Part shown: positions 55,117 through 64,000 of the stretch, in pieces | Layout of the letters: every line of letters begins with the position of its first letter | Numbering within the stretch: position 1 is the stretch's first letter | Made by a program: the position numbers and the translations under genes | From: DASQBT01 sp963746955 | GTDB lineage: Bacteria; Pseudomonadota; Gammaproteobacteria; Burkholderiales; Thiobacillaceae | Assembly (NCBI GenBank): GCA_963746955.1 | Contig: CAVVDR010000017.1 | Location: forward strand, 62,001 to 126,000 | Length of the DNA: 64,000 bases | Direction of reading: 5' to 3' | The notes under the pieces: generated by a model | What the model was told of the DNA's origin: nothing | The model's database searches: none | Seen by the model: the letters and a program-made list of their open reading frames with translations, nothing else

Positions 55117-56361
55117 ATGAAACGCGTGGATGATTTCCGCCTGCGCTTCGGGAAATGGGAACTGGTGCCGATCGTCGTCGGCGGCATGGGGGTGGATATC
55201 TCAAGTGCCGAGCTGGCGCTCGAAGTCGCGCGCCTCGGTGGCATCGGCCATATCTCCGACGCCATGGTGCAGACTGTATCCGACCGGCGCTTTGACACCC
55301 GTTTTGTCAGCGACAAGCTCAAGCAGTACAAACACAACGTTGCCAGCAGCGACAAGTCTTCCGTGCACTTCAAGCTCGAGGTACTCGAGGAAGCCACGCG
55401 CAATCATGTGGGGCGGACCATGGAGGCCAAGCGCGGCAACGGCATGATCTTCATCAACTGCATGGAAAAGCTCACCATGAACTCGCCGCGCAATACGTTG
55501 CGCATGCGCTTGAGCGCCGCGCTCGATGCCGGTATCGACGGCATTACTCTCAGCGCCGGCCTGCACCTGGGGTCGTTCGCGCTTATCGAAGATCATCCGC
55601 GCTTCCGCGACGCCAAGCTCGGTATCATCGTTTCCTCGTTGCGCGCGCTGGCGATGTTCCTGCGCAAGAATGCCAAACTGCGGCGCCTGCCAGACTACGT
55701 CGTGGTCGAAGGGCCGCTTGCCGGCGGCCACCTCGGCTTCGGCATGGACTGGGCGAAGTACGACTTGCACGCCATCGTCGGCGAAGTGCTGACGTACCTG
55801 AAGACCGAGCATCTCGAGATCCCGGTGATTGCCGCCGGCGGTGTCTTCACCGGCAGCGACGCCACCGCTTACCTCGAACTGGGCGCAGCCGCCGTGCAGG
55901 TGGCGACGCGCTTCACTGTCACGCGCGAGTGCGGTCTGCCGGACAAGGTCAAGCAGGAATATTTCAGGGCCACTGAAGACGACATCGAGATCAACACCGT
56001 GTCGCCGACTGGTTACCCGATGCGCATGCTCAAGCGCAGCCCCGGGATTGGTTCGGGCATCCGCCCCAACTGCGAAGCCTACGGCTACCTGCTCGACGCC
56101 ATTGGCAACTGTGCATACATTGATGCGTACAACCGAGAAGTCGCCCTGCATCCGGAGGCGAAGAAGCTATCAGTCAAAGACAAGACCTGCCTGTGCACCC
56201 ATATGCGCAACTTCGACATCTGGACCTGCGGCCACTATGTCTACCGCCTCAAGGACACCACCCTGCGCCTGCCGGATGGAAGCTATCAGGTGCTGAGTGC
56301 AGAGCACGTGTTCCGCGATTACCAGTTCAGCACCGACCAGCAAATCGCACTGCCCGCCTGA
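55117..56361 (+). CDS. Nitronate monooxygenase family protein
   Basis: About 414 residues, from the ATG at 55117 with an AAAGGA ribosome site. It is an FMN-dependent TIM-barrel protein with GGMGVDISSAELALEVARLG at the N-terminus, EGPLAGGHLGFGMDW (catalytic/flavin histidine region) and PVIAAGGVFTGSDATAYLEL. A C-terminal cysteine-rich segment (CLCTHMRNFDIWTCG) is unusual. Nitronate monooxygenases oxidise alkyl nitronates, but many members have other or unknown substrates. Confidence 0.85.
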   Translation: MKRVDDFRLRFGKWELVPIVVGGMGVDISSAELALEVARLGGIGHISDAMVQTVSDRRFDTRFVSDKLKQYKHNVASSDKSSVHFKLEVLEEATRNHVGRTMEAKRGNGMIFINCMEKLTMNSPRNTLRMRLSAALDAGIDGITLSAGLHLGSFALIEDHPRFRDAKLGIIVSSLRALAMFLRKNAKLRRLPDYVVVEGPLAGGHLGFGMDWAKYDLHAIVGEVLTYLKTEHLEIPVIAAGGVFTGSDATAYLELGAAAVQVATRFTVTRECGLPDKVKQEYFRATEDDIEINTVSPTGYPMRMLKRSPGIGSGIRPNCEAYGYLLDAIGNCAYIDAYNREVALHPEAKKLSVKDKTCLCTHMRNFDIWTCGHYVYRLKDTTLRLPDGSYQVLSAEHVFRDYQFSTDQQIALPA

Positions 56362-56765
56362 GCGGCGTTTGCCTCGCCGGACGCTGGTGGAAACCGGGTC
56401 CCGTTGGTCGAAATCACGATGCTTGCTCCGTCACTGCGCGATCGGGTGAATGCGGCTTCAGAAGTCGCCTTGTCGATGCTGACCTGCATTTCACAATAGG
56501 CATTCGTCGGCATGGGTTCGTCACCGCAACCGCAACTCACGATGATTTCGGTAAAGAACACGCCCACCTTCGCCCGGATGGAAGCGATGTCCTCAATACA
56601 GTGCAAGAGGGTGATCGTCACGTTCCTGTCATCGACGTATCCGCCTTGATTGACACCCTGATCCAGTGGCAGGGTGCCTGAATCGAGATTCGCGATCTCG
56701 GCCTTCAAGCTCGATGCAAATTCCTCGGTTTGCCAGCAATGCAGTGTGTTGGGTAATTCGGGCAT
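56319..56765 (-). CDS. Conserved-looking hypothetical protein
   Basis: 148 residues, soluble, no signal peptide. The sequence is well mixed and protein-like (NVTITLLHCIEDIASIRAKVG, EIIVSCGCGDEPMPTNAYCE). It overlaps the end of the nitronate monooxygenase gene convergently by 43 bases. I do not recognise a family. The CGCGD cysteines could bind metal. Confidence 0.55.
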   Translation of the reverse strand: MPELPNTLHCWQTEEFASSLKAEIANLDSGTLPLDQGVNQGGYVDDRNVTITLLHCIEDIASIRAKVGVFFTEIIVSCGCGDEPMPTNAYCEMQVSIDKATSEAAFTRSRSDGASIVISTNGTRFPPASGEANAAQAGSAICWSVLNW

Positions 56766-56978
56766 TTCTCGTCTTGGGCGAAAAAATGGAAGGGAAGCCG
56801 TTTCCGTGCTTCGTAATGCTCTTGTTCATTGTGACAACCGCCACGCCATCATGGGGACAAAATCCCCAAGCAACATACTCGACTACTTTAGTCGGATATG
56901 GGTGTATAAATAAGATTATGGCAACCGGCAAATCTGCCGCCACCTGCAATGTGGTACCCATTACGCAAAGGAAACACC

Positions 56979-57392
56979 ATGCGAAACGTCCATATCGATC
57001 ATCAAGGGAGTGCCCTCAATTTTCAAAGTGCCAGCATCCTCGCCAAAGGCATTGCCAGGGAAAACCAGATGCAGGATCCCACCATCATGTCGTGGCATCA
57101 ATACAACAGCGCCATGCCTGCCTACTACGACGGCGCGAATCCTGATACCTGGTGGGAAAAATACGGAGCCGGCAATGGCGGCAGGCTGGAGATCAGCGTG
57201 GGTGATGACTACCGGTTCGTCATGATGGACGCGCGCGGCTATGAAACCCTGGGCGAGATGCCCCTCCGCAACCTGTCGGATAGTCACGGCAATCAGTATC
57301 TCTGCCACAGTTCCATGCTGGGCAAAGACTCCAGCACACCTACCCTGGAGGCGTGCGTTCTCCTGGATGGATGGCTGGCTGATCAGTACTGA
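56979..57392 (+). CDS. Small conserved protein, AF1514/DUF5619-like
   Basis: 137 residues from the ATG at 56979 with an AAAGGAAA ribosome site. The sequence (LNFQSASILAKGIARENQMQDP, GANPDTWWEKYGAGNGGRLE) looks like the AF1514 family, of unknown function; the name is from memory and not certain. A DUF3460-type gene follows 85 bases downstream. Confidence 0.65.
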   Translation: MRNVHIDHQGSALNFQSASILAKGIARENQMQDPTIMSWHQYNSAMPAYYDGANPDTWWEKYGAGNGGRLEISVGDDYRFVMMDARGYETLGEMPLRNLSDSHGNQYLCHSSMLGKDSSTPTLEACVLLDGWLADQY

Positions 57393-57477
57393 TCGCGTTC
57401 AAAGAAGAGGTTGAAACACTGCGCAGACTTGCCAAAGAGCGCTGGTTTGCATCACTAGCAATATTAGGAGGCTAGAG

Positions 57478-57687
57478 ATGGAAAAGGGCTACGTTTCCGA
57501 TTTCACGGTTTTCATGAACCGCTATCTGAAGGAACATCCGGAAGTGGTCGAAGATCAGCAGCGTGGCTGGAACATCGATCGGAACCACGCGGTCGATTTC
57601 GAAGAACTGAAGGAGGTCGAGGAAGATCGGGCACCGGACGACACCTATGGATTCAACCCAGTTCGGGATTTATTGGTTCGGCACTAG
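57478..57687 (+). CDS. DUF3460 family small protein
   Basis: 69 residues starting MEKGYVSDFTVFMNRYLKEHPEV, the N-terminal signature of DUF3460, found mainly in betaproteobacteria. The C-terminal half differs from the usual form. A TTAGGAGG ribosome site precedes the ATG. Function unknown. Confidence 0.65.
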   Translation: MEKGYVSDFTVFMNRYLKEHPEVVEDQQRGWNIDRNHAVDFEELKEVEEDRAPDDTYGFNPVRDLLVRH

Positions 57688-57789
57688 TCAACCTGTCCTG
57701 GGCGCCTTGGCGAGATCTTCTGAGCAGATCCTTCAGGCGTGCCGAATGCCGCATCGACAACGTCCGGTTCTGAGCCGCGAACGGAGCTT

Positions 57790-58201
57790 CCAAGGCCGCC
57801 TTGCCGTGGGCCATACGCCGCGCCTGGTTTCAACGAGGCGCGCGCCGACAGTGAGAACGAGGAGGGTCTGCGCCAGTTCTTCAAGGAGTTCTTCTTTCCC
57901 GGCGGCATCGGCAGCCATTGCACGCCAGAAACGCCGGGTTCGATCCACGAGGGCGGCAAGCTGGGCCACTCGATCTCCCATGCGTTTGGTGCGGCATACG
58001 GCAATCCCGATCTGAATCGTCACTGTGATGGTGGGGGACGGTGAGTCGGAAACCGCGCTGGCCACCTCCCGGCATTCCAGCAAGTTCCTCAATCCCACCT
58101 GCGACGGCGTTCTGTTGCCTATCCTTCACCTGTGCCGTCAAAATGCTTACGAACACGGCATTGATCTATCGGAGGCGGATGGCTGGACCTGGCCGAGTTG
58201 A
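57790..58201 (+). pseudogene. Phosphoketolase (Xfp) remnant, truncated at both ends and frameshifted
   Basis: One frame gives EEGLRQFFKEFFFPGGIGSH and then CTPETPGSIHEGGKLGHSIS, HAFGAAYGNPDL, the N-terminal core of canonical phosphoketolase. After an extra base at about 58015 the next frame gives IVTVMVGDGESETALATSRH and SSKFLNPTCDGVLLPILHL, the continuing motif with the thiamine GDGE. Then the match ends and the frame stops at 58201. About 100 residues of an expected 790 remain. Upstream sequence matches only weakly. Confidence 0.85.
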
Positions 58202-58220
58202 CTGCCAAACAGGAGAACCC

Positions 58221-60724
58221 ATGAACAAACGCCAGAGCAGCCTGGAGCAGATCCTGCCGCCAGCAGAACCTACCCGTACCGGCCTGTCCGTTGCGGCCAT
58301 CCGTCAGGCCTTTCTCGACAACCTGTACTACATCCAGGGGCGCTCTCCGGCGGTGGCCACCGCCCAGGATCGCGACAACGCGCTCGCCTATACCCTGCGT
58401 GATCGCTTGCAAAATGCTGGCTCGACACGGTGCAGACCTACAAGCAGAACAACTGCCGCACGGTCTGCTACCTGTCCGCGGAATACCTGCCCGGGCCGGA
58501 GTCCGCCGACAACCTGCTCAACCTGGGCATCATGGACAACACCCGCAAGGCCCTGGCCGAACTGGGCCTTGATGTAGACAGCATCATCGAGTCGGAGCAG
58601 GAGCCCGGTCTTGGCAATGGCGGTCTCGGCCGGCTGGCGGCGTGTTTCATGGATTCGCTCGCCACCCTGCAGATTCCGGCGACCTGCTATGGCATTCGTT
58701 ACGAGTACGGAATCTTCGCCCAAGTAATCAAAGACGGCTGGCAGGCGGAAGTCACCGACACCTGGCTGCACTTCGGCAACCCCTGGGAAATGCGGCGGCC
58801 GAACATCGTGTTCGAGGTCAAGGTCGGCGGGTATACCGAGCAGTACCACGATGAAAAAGGACGGCTCCGTGTGCGCTGGCTGTCGGAGGACCAGTTTCGC
58901 GGTGTCGCCTACGACACTCCGGTCCCCGGCTACGGCGTCAACACGGTGAATCTTTTGCGCCTCTGGAGCGCCGAGGCGAGCGAGTCGTTCGACTTCCAGG
59001 CCTTCAATCAGGGCGACTATGTTGGCGCGGTGATGCGCAAGGTCCGCTCCGAAAACATCAGCAAGGTGCTCTATCCAAACGACGAGGCCGAGGGCGGCAA
59101 GCGCCTGCGCCTGATCCAGCAGTACTTCTTCGTTACTTGCGCGCTGCAGGACATGCTGCGCATCCTCTTCGCCACCGGCCAGCAGCTGGAGCGCTTCGCC
59201 GAGAAGTTCGCGGTTCAGCTCAACGACACACACCCCACCATCGCCATTGCCGAATTAATGCGACTTCTGGTCGATGTGCATGGCATGGAATGGGAGCCGG
59301 CCTGGGAGATCACGGCCAACGCCATGGCCTACACCAACCACACACTGCTTCCGGAGGCGCTGGAGAAGTGGCCCTTGCCACTTTTCAAGAGCGTGCTGCC
59401 ACGCCACCTGGAGATCATCTACGAGATCAATGACCGCTTTCTTGACATCTTGCGTCTGCGTTACCCCCACGACCAGGAACGCCTCGGCCGGCTATCGATC
59501 ATTGAGGAGGGCGCCCCGCCCTACGTGAACATGGCCAAGCTGGCATGCGTCGGCAGCATGGCCATCAACGGCGTCGCCGAACTGCATAGCAGATTGCTCA
59601 AGCAGACCTTGCTAAGTGATTTTTACGACTTGTGGCCGGAGAAGTTCCAGAACAAGACCAACGGAGTGACGCCGCGCCGTTTCATCGCCCTGGCCAACCC
59701 GCTGCTTGCTGCCCTGCTCGACGAAATCATCGACGGCGACTGGCGACGCGATCTGGACAAGCTCCGCCGACTGGAGTCCTATGCCGGAGACGGCGCCTTC
59801 CGGGACCACTGGCGCGCTATCAAGCGCATGGCCAAGGAACACCTCGCAGATCATATCCTTCTCTGCTGCGGCATCAGCCTGGATCCCGACACGCTTTTCG
59901 ACATTCAGGTCAAGCGCATCCACGAATACAAACGCCAGCACCTCAACGTGCTGCACATCGTCAGCCTCTACCTTCGGCTGAAGCAAGACCCGTCGCTCGA
60001 AATCACGCCGCGCACCTTCATCTTCGGTGGAAAGGCCGCGCCTGGTTATCAAATGGCGAAGCTGATCATCAAGCTGATCAATTCGGTGGCCGAGGTCATT
60101 AACGGTGACCCCGGAGTCAACAAGGTACTTAAGGTGGTGTTCGTACCAGACTTTAACGTCAAGACCGGCCAGCGCATATATCCCTCCGCTGACCTCTCCG
60201 AGCAGATCTCAACCTCAGGCAAGGAAGCCTCCGGTACTGGCAACATGAAGTTCACCATGAACGGCGGGCTCACCATTGGCACTCTGGACGGCGCCAATGT
60301 GGAGATCCGTGCCGCCGTTGCCCAGGAGAACTTTTTCCTGTTCGGCAAGACCGCGAAGCAGGTGGACGAGACTTGGGCGGCGGGCTATCACCCCAGGGAC
60401 ATCTATCACCAAAACGAAACCCTTCGAGGCGTTATCGACCTGATCAACTCGGGTCTTTTCTCACGCGGCGATGAGTGGCTGTTTCGACCGCTGACCGACA
60501 ATCTGCTGAGCAGCGATCCCTTTATGGTGTGCGCCGACTTTCAGGACTACATTGACTGCCAGGCCCGGGTGAGCCAGGCGTATGAAGATCCGGAGCAGTG
60601 GTCGCGCATGTCCATCCTGAATGTCGCACGCTGCGGGCAATTTTCGTCAGATCGTGCTGTCCGCGAATACAATGCAGATATCTGGCGCGCGACCCCAGTG
60701 TCGGTGAAAGTATCTGCGGCATGA
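58221..60724 (+). pseudogene. glgP: Glycogen phosphorylase, single-base frameshift near the N-terminus
   Basis: The first 65 codons (MNKRQSSLEQILPP ... AYTLRDRL) are in one frame, and the rest (WLDTVQTYKQNNCRTVCYLS...) in another. The break at about 58408-58412 coincides with an AAAA run, and one missing A restores a protein of about 834 residues, the normal length. The downstream part is intact: GLGNGGLGRLAACF, the PLP-lysine region KEASGTGNMKFTMNGG and TLDGANVEI. It releases glucose-1-phosphate from glycogen. The homopolymer makes a sequencing error possible. Confidence 0.85.
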
Positions 60725-60836
60725 TAGCCACTGCACCGGCGCCGAACCATAGCTTCCTCGGCCGCATTCGCCCGGACGGCAGTGGCATAATTGTAACTAT
60801 GTGCCGCTACCCTTTCATCGACTTCAGGTATAGACC

Positions 60837-62120
60837 ATGAGCACCCGCATCCAGACCATCCGCGCCCGCGAAATCCTCGACTCACGCGGCAATCCCACCG
60901 TTGAAGTCGAGGTCGCCTTCGACGGCGGTGCCTTCGGCCGCGCAGCCGTGCCATCGGGCGCTTCTACGGGTGTGCACGAGGCTCTGGAACTGCGCGATGG
61001 GGATTCGGCGCGCTATGGCGGCAAGGGCGTGAAGAAGGCGGTTGGCCACGTCAACAGCGAGATTCGCGTGGCCGTCACAGGCATGGATGGCCTCGATCAG
61101 GGTGCGGTGGACCGGGCCATGCTGGCCCTGGACGGCACCGCGCATAAGGAAAAGCTGGGCGCCAACGCCATCCTGGGCGTCAGTCTGGCGGTGGCCCGCG
61201 CCGCCGCGAATGCCTGCAACCTGCCGCTATTCCGCTACCTGGGTGGCGCGGCCGCGTGCCGCCTGCCGGTGCCCATGTTTAACATCCTGAACGGCGGCGT
61301 GCACGCCAACTGGCAGGGCACCGACTTGCAGGAATTCATGGTCGCCCCGGTTGGCGCGCCCAACTTCGCAGAGGCTCTGCGTTGGGGCGCCGAGGTCTAT
61401 CATGCGCTGAAAAAGGTATTGAAGGACGCCGGCCATTCCACCGGCGTGGGCGACGAGGGCGGCTTCGCGCCAGCGTTGAAGCGCAACGTCGAGGCGCTGG
61501 AACTTATCGTCCAGGCCATCGTCGCCGCCGGCTATCGACCCGGCGAGGACGTCGCCATCGCCCTGGACCCTGCCTCCAGCGGATTTTTCGAGGACGGCCT
61601 GTATCACCTGCGCACCGAAAACCGCAAGGTGGACGCCGCCGAGATGGTGGCAATGTATGCCGACTGGGTGGCGCGCTTTCCCATCGTCGTTCTGGAAGAC
61701 GGCCTGGCGGAGGATGACTGGCCGGGCTGGAAGATTCTCAATGAGAATCTTGGCGACAAGATCGAGTTGGTGGGCGATGATCTCTTCGTCACCAACGTGA
61801 CGCGCATCCAGCGCGGCATAGACGAGAACGTCGCCAACGCGGTGCTGATCAAGCTTAACCAGATCGGCTCACTCACCGAGACCGTGGCGGCCGTGAACCT
61901 TGCCTACGGCGCCAACTGGGGGGCAATGGTGTCGCACCGGAGCGGCGAGACCGTGGACAGTTTTATCGCCGACCTTACAGTTGCCCTCGGCACCGGCCAC
62001 CTCAAGACTGGCGCGCCATGCCGGGGCGAGCGCGTGGAGAAGTACAACCAGCTGATGCGCATTGAGGAATACCTCGGCGATTCGTCAGTGTTTGCTGGGC
62101 GAAAGGCTTTCGTGCGTTGA
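60837..62120 (+). CDS. eno: Enolase
   Basis: A 427-residue enolase converting 2-phosphoglycerate to phosphoenolpyruvate. Catalytic regions are DSRGNPTVEVEV, SGASTGVHEALELRD, GVGDEGGFAP (catalytic glutamate), VLEDGLAEDDW, LVGDDLFVTN, LIKLNQIGSLTET (base lysine), SHRSGETVDSFIADL (histidine) and KTGAPCRGER. The loop NILNGGVHANWQGTDLQEF differs from the common GGAHADN form, so it may be a second, non-housekeeping enolase. It follows glgP by 112 bases. Confidence 0.93.
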   Translation: MSTRIQTIRAREILDSRGNPTVEVEVAFDGGAFGRAAVPSGASTGVHEALELRDGDSARYGGKGVKKAVGHVNSEIRVAVTGMDGLDQGAVDRAMLALDGTAHKEKLGANAILGVSLAVARAAANACNLPLFRYLGGAAACRLPVPMFNILNGGVHANWQGTDLQEFMVAPVGAPNFAEALRWGAEVYHALKKVLKDAGHSTGVGDEGGFAPALKRNVEALELIVQAIVAAGYRPGEDVAIALDPASSGFFEDGLYHLRTENRKVDAAEMVAMYADWVARFPIVVLEDGLAEDDWPGWKILNENLGDKIELVGDDLFVTNVTRIQRGIDENVANAVLIKLNQIGSLTETVAAVNLAYGANWGAMVSHRSGETVDSFIADLTVALGTGHLKTGAPCRGERVEKYNQLMRIEEYLGDSSVFAGRKAFVR

Positions 62121-62796
62121 ACGCACGCGATTGCCCTCGGGGGACCACTTGTCCGCCTTTGGATTGATTGGGGCGATTTAGTTGCTTTATGTTGCACAGA
62201 ATCGGATCGTTGGTAGATGCCAAGGGGTATCTCATAGCACAGTGCTTGGCATGCATGGAGCATGTTCACCAGCCGCCGCTTACCCTGTCAGAGCGACATT
62301 CGACCGAGCGTTGCGATGCCTTCTTGCGCCCCACCTATGCTCAAACCAGCGCGCAGGTTCAGAACCGACCATTCCCTGGCGTGTGGCAGATAGCCGCATC
62401 TGGCCGAATTGGTCCTATACTTGTTAGGCATGACTCCGCGAGACAGTTATTCATTGTTATTCATTGATAGTCACGCACAATGGCCAATACTGGATGCGCA
62501 TCCACGAGCCAGGGGCGGCTTCCGGCGGCTATCTACGATGATTTCAGCAGGGTGCACGGTGACGCCTGGGTCCGAGTTGCCGGATGCTGAAGGCGGCCTG
62601 CAGTATTGCCCGACGTTCAATGGTTTCGCGCGATATCACAATTGTATTGGGCGCCATGAACCATCATCCATGATAACTCGTTATTTGTTGGCACCATTCG
62701 CGCTCAATTCGGTCCAATCACAACCGTTATTCTTGTGGCATGCGCATTGCTTATGCCATCACAGGCCCCCTATAAATCATCAGTTGGGAGTACGTC
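62121..62796. other. Intergenic region upstream of prkA
   Basis: A 676-base gap, AT-richer than the surroundings, with no convincing gene. It has a perfect tandem 10-base repeat TTATTCATTG at 62447-62456 and 62457-62466. Near its end, TATAAAT (62771-62777) is a candidate -10 for prkA. A long 5' leader or decayed sequence is possible. Confidence 0.4.
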
Positions 62797-64000
62797 ATGA
62801 GCTTGTTCCACCAATACATTGAACGATACCGCCGGGTAGAAGAGGAGTACTCGCTGGAGGAATTCCTCGACATCTGCAAAAACAACCAAATCGCCTACGC
62901 TACCTCCGCCGAACGCATGCTGGCGGCCATTGGCGAGGCGGAGCAGGTGGACACACGTCGGGATCCGCGCCTCTCGCGTATCTTTTCCAACAAGGTAATC
63001 AAGGTCTATCCCGCCTTCAAGGACTTCTACGGCATGGAGGAGACCATCGAACAGATCGTTTCCTACTTCCGCCATGCTGCTCAAGGCTTGGAAGAGAGAA
63101 AGCAGATCCTCTACCTGTTGGGTCCGGTAGGGGGCGGCAAGTCCTCTCTAGCCGAGAAGCTCAAGCACCTGATGGAGAAGGCGCCGTTCTACGCCATCAA
63201 GGACTCGCCGGTGAACGACTCGCCCTTGTCTCTGTTCTCCGCTGAAGAGGACGGCGACATTCTGGAGAAGGAATACGGCATACCCAGCCGCTATCTCGGC
63301 AGGGTGCTCTCCCCCTGGGCCGTCAAGCGCCTGCATGAACACAACGGCGACATCACCAAGTTTCGCGTGGTCAAACGCTGGCCTTCAGTTTTGGGGCAGG
63401 TGGCTATCTCCAAGACCGAGCCGGGCGACGAAAATAACCAGGATATCTCCTCGCTGGTGGGCAAGGTGGACATCCGCAAGCTGGAAAAATATTCCCAGGA
63501 CGACCCGGATGCCTATAGCTACTCGGGCGGCCTGTGCCTGGCCAACCAGGGCCTGATGGAATTTGTCGAAATGTTCAAGGCGCCCATCAAGGTACTGCAT
63601 CCCTTGTTGACCGCCACCCAGGAAGGTAACTACAAGGGTACTGAAGGCTTCGGCGCGATCCCTTTCGACGGCGTGGTGCTGGCCCACAGCAACGAATCAG
63701 AATGGACGGCGTTCCGCAACAACAAGAACAATGAGGCCTTCCTTGATCGTATCTACATCGTCAAGGTGCCTTACTGCCTGAGGGTATCCGAGGAAGTGAA
63801 GATCTACCAGAAACTGCTGCACCACAGCTCACTGGCCGAATCGCCCTGCGCACCCGGCACGCTGGAGATGCTGGCCCAGTTTTCGGTGCTTACCCGCCTG
63901 AAAGAGCCGGAAAACTCCAGCCTCTTCTCCAAGATGCGCATCTACGACGGCGAGAATCTCAAGGACACCGATCCCAAGGCCAAGAGCTACCAGGAATACC
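62797..64000 (+). CDS. prkA: PrkA family serine protein kinase, 3' truncated by the window edge
   Basis: 401 residues are visible of about 640. The ATG at 62797 follows a GGGAG ribosome site. The N-terminal AAA-like domain has Walker A GPVGGGKSSLAEKL and further family features (SPVNDSPLSLFSAEEDG, GIPSRYLGRVLSPWAV, PFDGVVLAHSNESEW). PrkA is linked to stationary-phase and nitrogen or carbon stress responses, usually next to yeaH and spoVR genes, which would lie outside the window. The frame is open to the last base. Confidence 0.93.
   Translation, partial: MSLFHQYIERYRRVEEEYSLEEFLDICKNNQIAYATSAERMLAAIGEAEQVDTRRDPRLSRIFSNKVIKVYPAFKDFYGMEETIEQIVSYFRHAAQGLEERKQILYLLGPVGGGKSSLAEKLKHLMEKAPFYAIKDSPVNDSPLSLFSAEEDGDILEKEYGIPSRYLGRVLSPWAVKRLHEHNGDITKFRVVKRWPSVLGQVAISKTEPGDENNQDISSLVGKVDIRKLEKYSQDDPDAYSYSGGLCLANQGLMEFVEMFKAPIKVLHPLLTATQEGNYKGTEGFGAIPFDGVVLAHSNESEWTAFRNNKNNEAFLDRIYIVKVPYCLRVSEEVKIYQKLLHHSSLAESPCAPGTLEMLAQFSVLTRLKEPENSSLFSKMRIYDGENLKDTDPKAKSYQEY

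Noticed and set aside
55201..56151. A 316-codon open frame on the minus strand
   Set aside because: It is antisense to the nitronate monooxygenase gene and has no protein-like motif.
62121..62796. Short open frames (62168-62467, 62409-62822)
   Set aside because: They overlap in different frames, have no ribosome site or conserved motif and do not resemble any family.

Overview
The window reads as one contig piece of a GC-rich betaproteobacterial chromosome. Its genes point to a chemolithoautotroph or facultative autotroph with oxygen-sensitive metabolism. A red-type (Form IC/ID-like) RuBisCO operon cbbL-cbbS-cbbX lies divergent from cbbR. Around it are polyphosphate enzymes, a BamC lipoprotein, DUF3501/rubrerythrin peroxide defence and a class III (anaerobic) ribonucleotide reductase. 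Gene content fits Nitrosomonadales/Rhodocyclales-like lineages, but I cannot name a genus from sequence alone. No rRNA, tRNA, CRISPR array or intact insertion sequence was seen.

Layout. 1-3.4 kb: CobD/CbiB-family gene (5' truncated), SpmAB-like membrane protein, Ppx/GppA phosphatase. 3.8-7.1 kb: two cyclic-di-GMP genes (PAS-GGDEF-EAL and a membrane GGDEF), convergent. 7.5-11.7 kb: polyphosphate kinase, CYTH-CHAD protein, SixA phosphatase. 11.7-16.3 kb: cbbR / cbbLSX plus a small conserved-looking gene. 16.4-28.9 kb: CheY-like protein and a compact, divergent fliFGHIJ-X-OPQ...R cluster. Between fliQ and fliR sits a 4.4 kb metabolic cassette (IclR regulator, phosphoketolase/transketolase-like enzyme, four-carbon acid sugar kinase). 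28.9-35.9 kb: dapA, bamC, MBL hydrolase, RhlE-like helicase, SirB1-like protein, DUF3301, FNR-like flavoprotein, MsrB. 36-46.4 kb: oxidative stress region with rubrerythrin, Fe-S protein, DUF3501, cyclopropane fatty acid synthase, adenylate cyclase, oxyR, katG (frameshifted), a catalase C-terminal fragment and a ferritin-like protein. 46.5-51 kb: mtnA plus class II aldolase, a secreted berberine-bridge-type flavoprotein, and a beta-barrel gene with an in-frame stop. 51-54.6 kb: NUDIX and nrdG / separate glycyl-radical peptide / nrdD. 55-58.2 kb: nitronate monooxygenase family and small genes. 57.8-64 kb: decayed phosphoketolase, frameshifted glycogen phosphorylase, enolase and PrkA (3' truncated).

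Themes. Two regions carry decay marks: katG (extra base) followed by a 5'-deleted catalase, and an xfp remnant followed by a frameshifted glgP, plus a nonsense-split barrel gene. Some single-base events could be sequencing errors, but the two 5'-deleted fragments cannot be. rbr and katG/oxyR share an exact-arm palindrome TTAGAC-N3-GTCTAA, which suggests one Fur-superfamily peroxide/iron regulator acting beside OxyR.

Most interesting points: the cassette splitting fliQ from fliR, the divergent flagellar cluster (FliG without its FliM-binding motif, no fliE/K/L/M/N here, an unknown gene X), and the class III ribonucleotide reductase whose glycyl-radical tail is encoded as a separate 62-residue gene.
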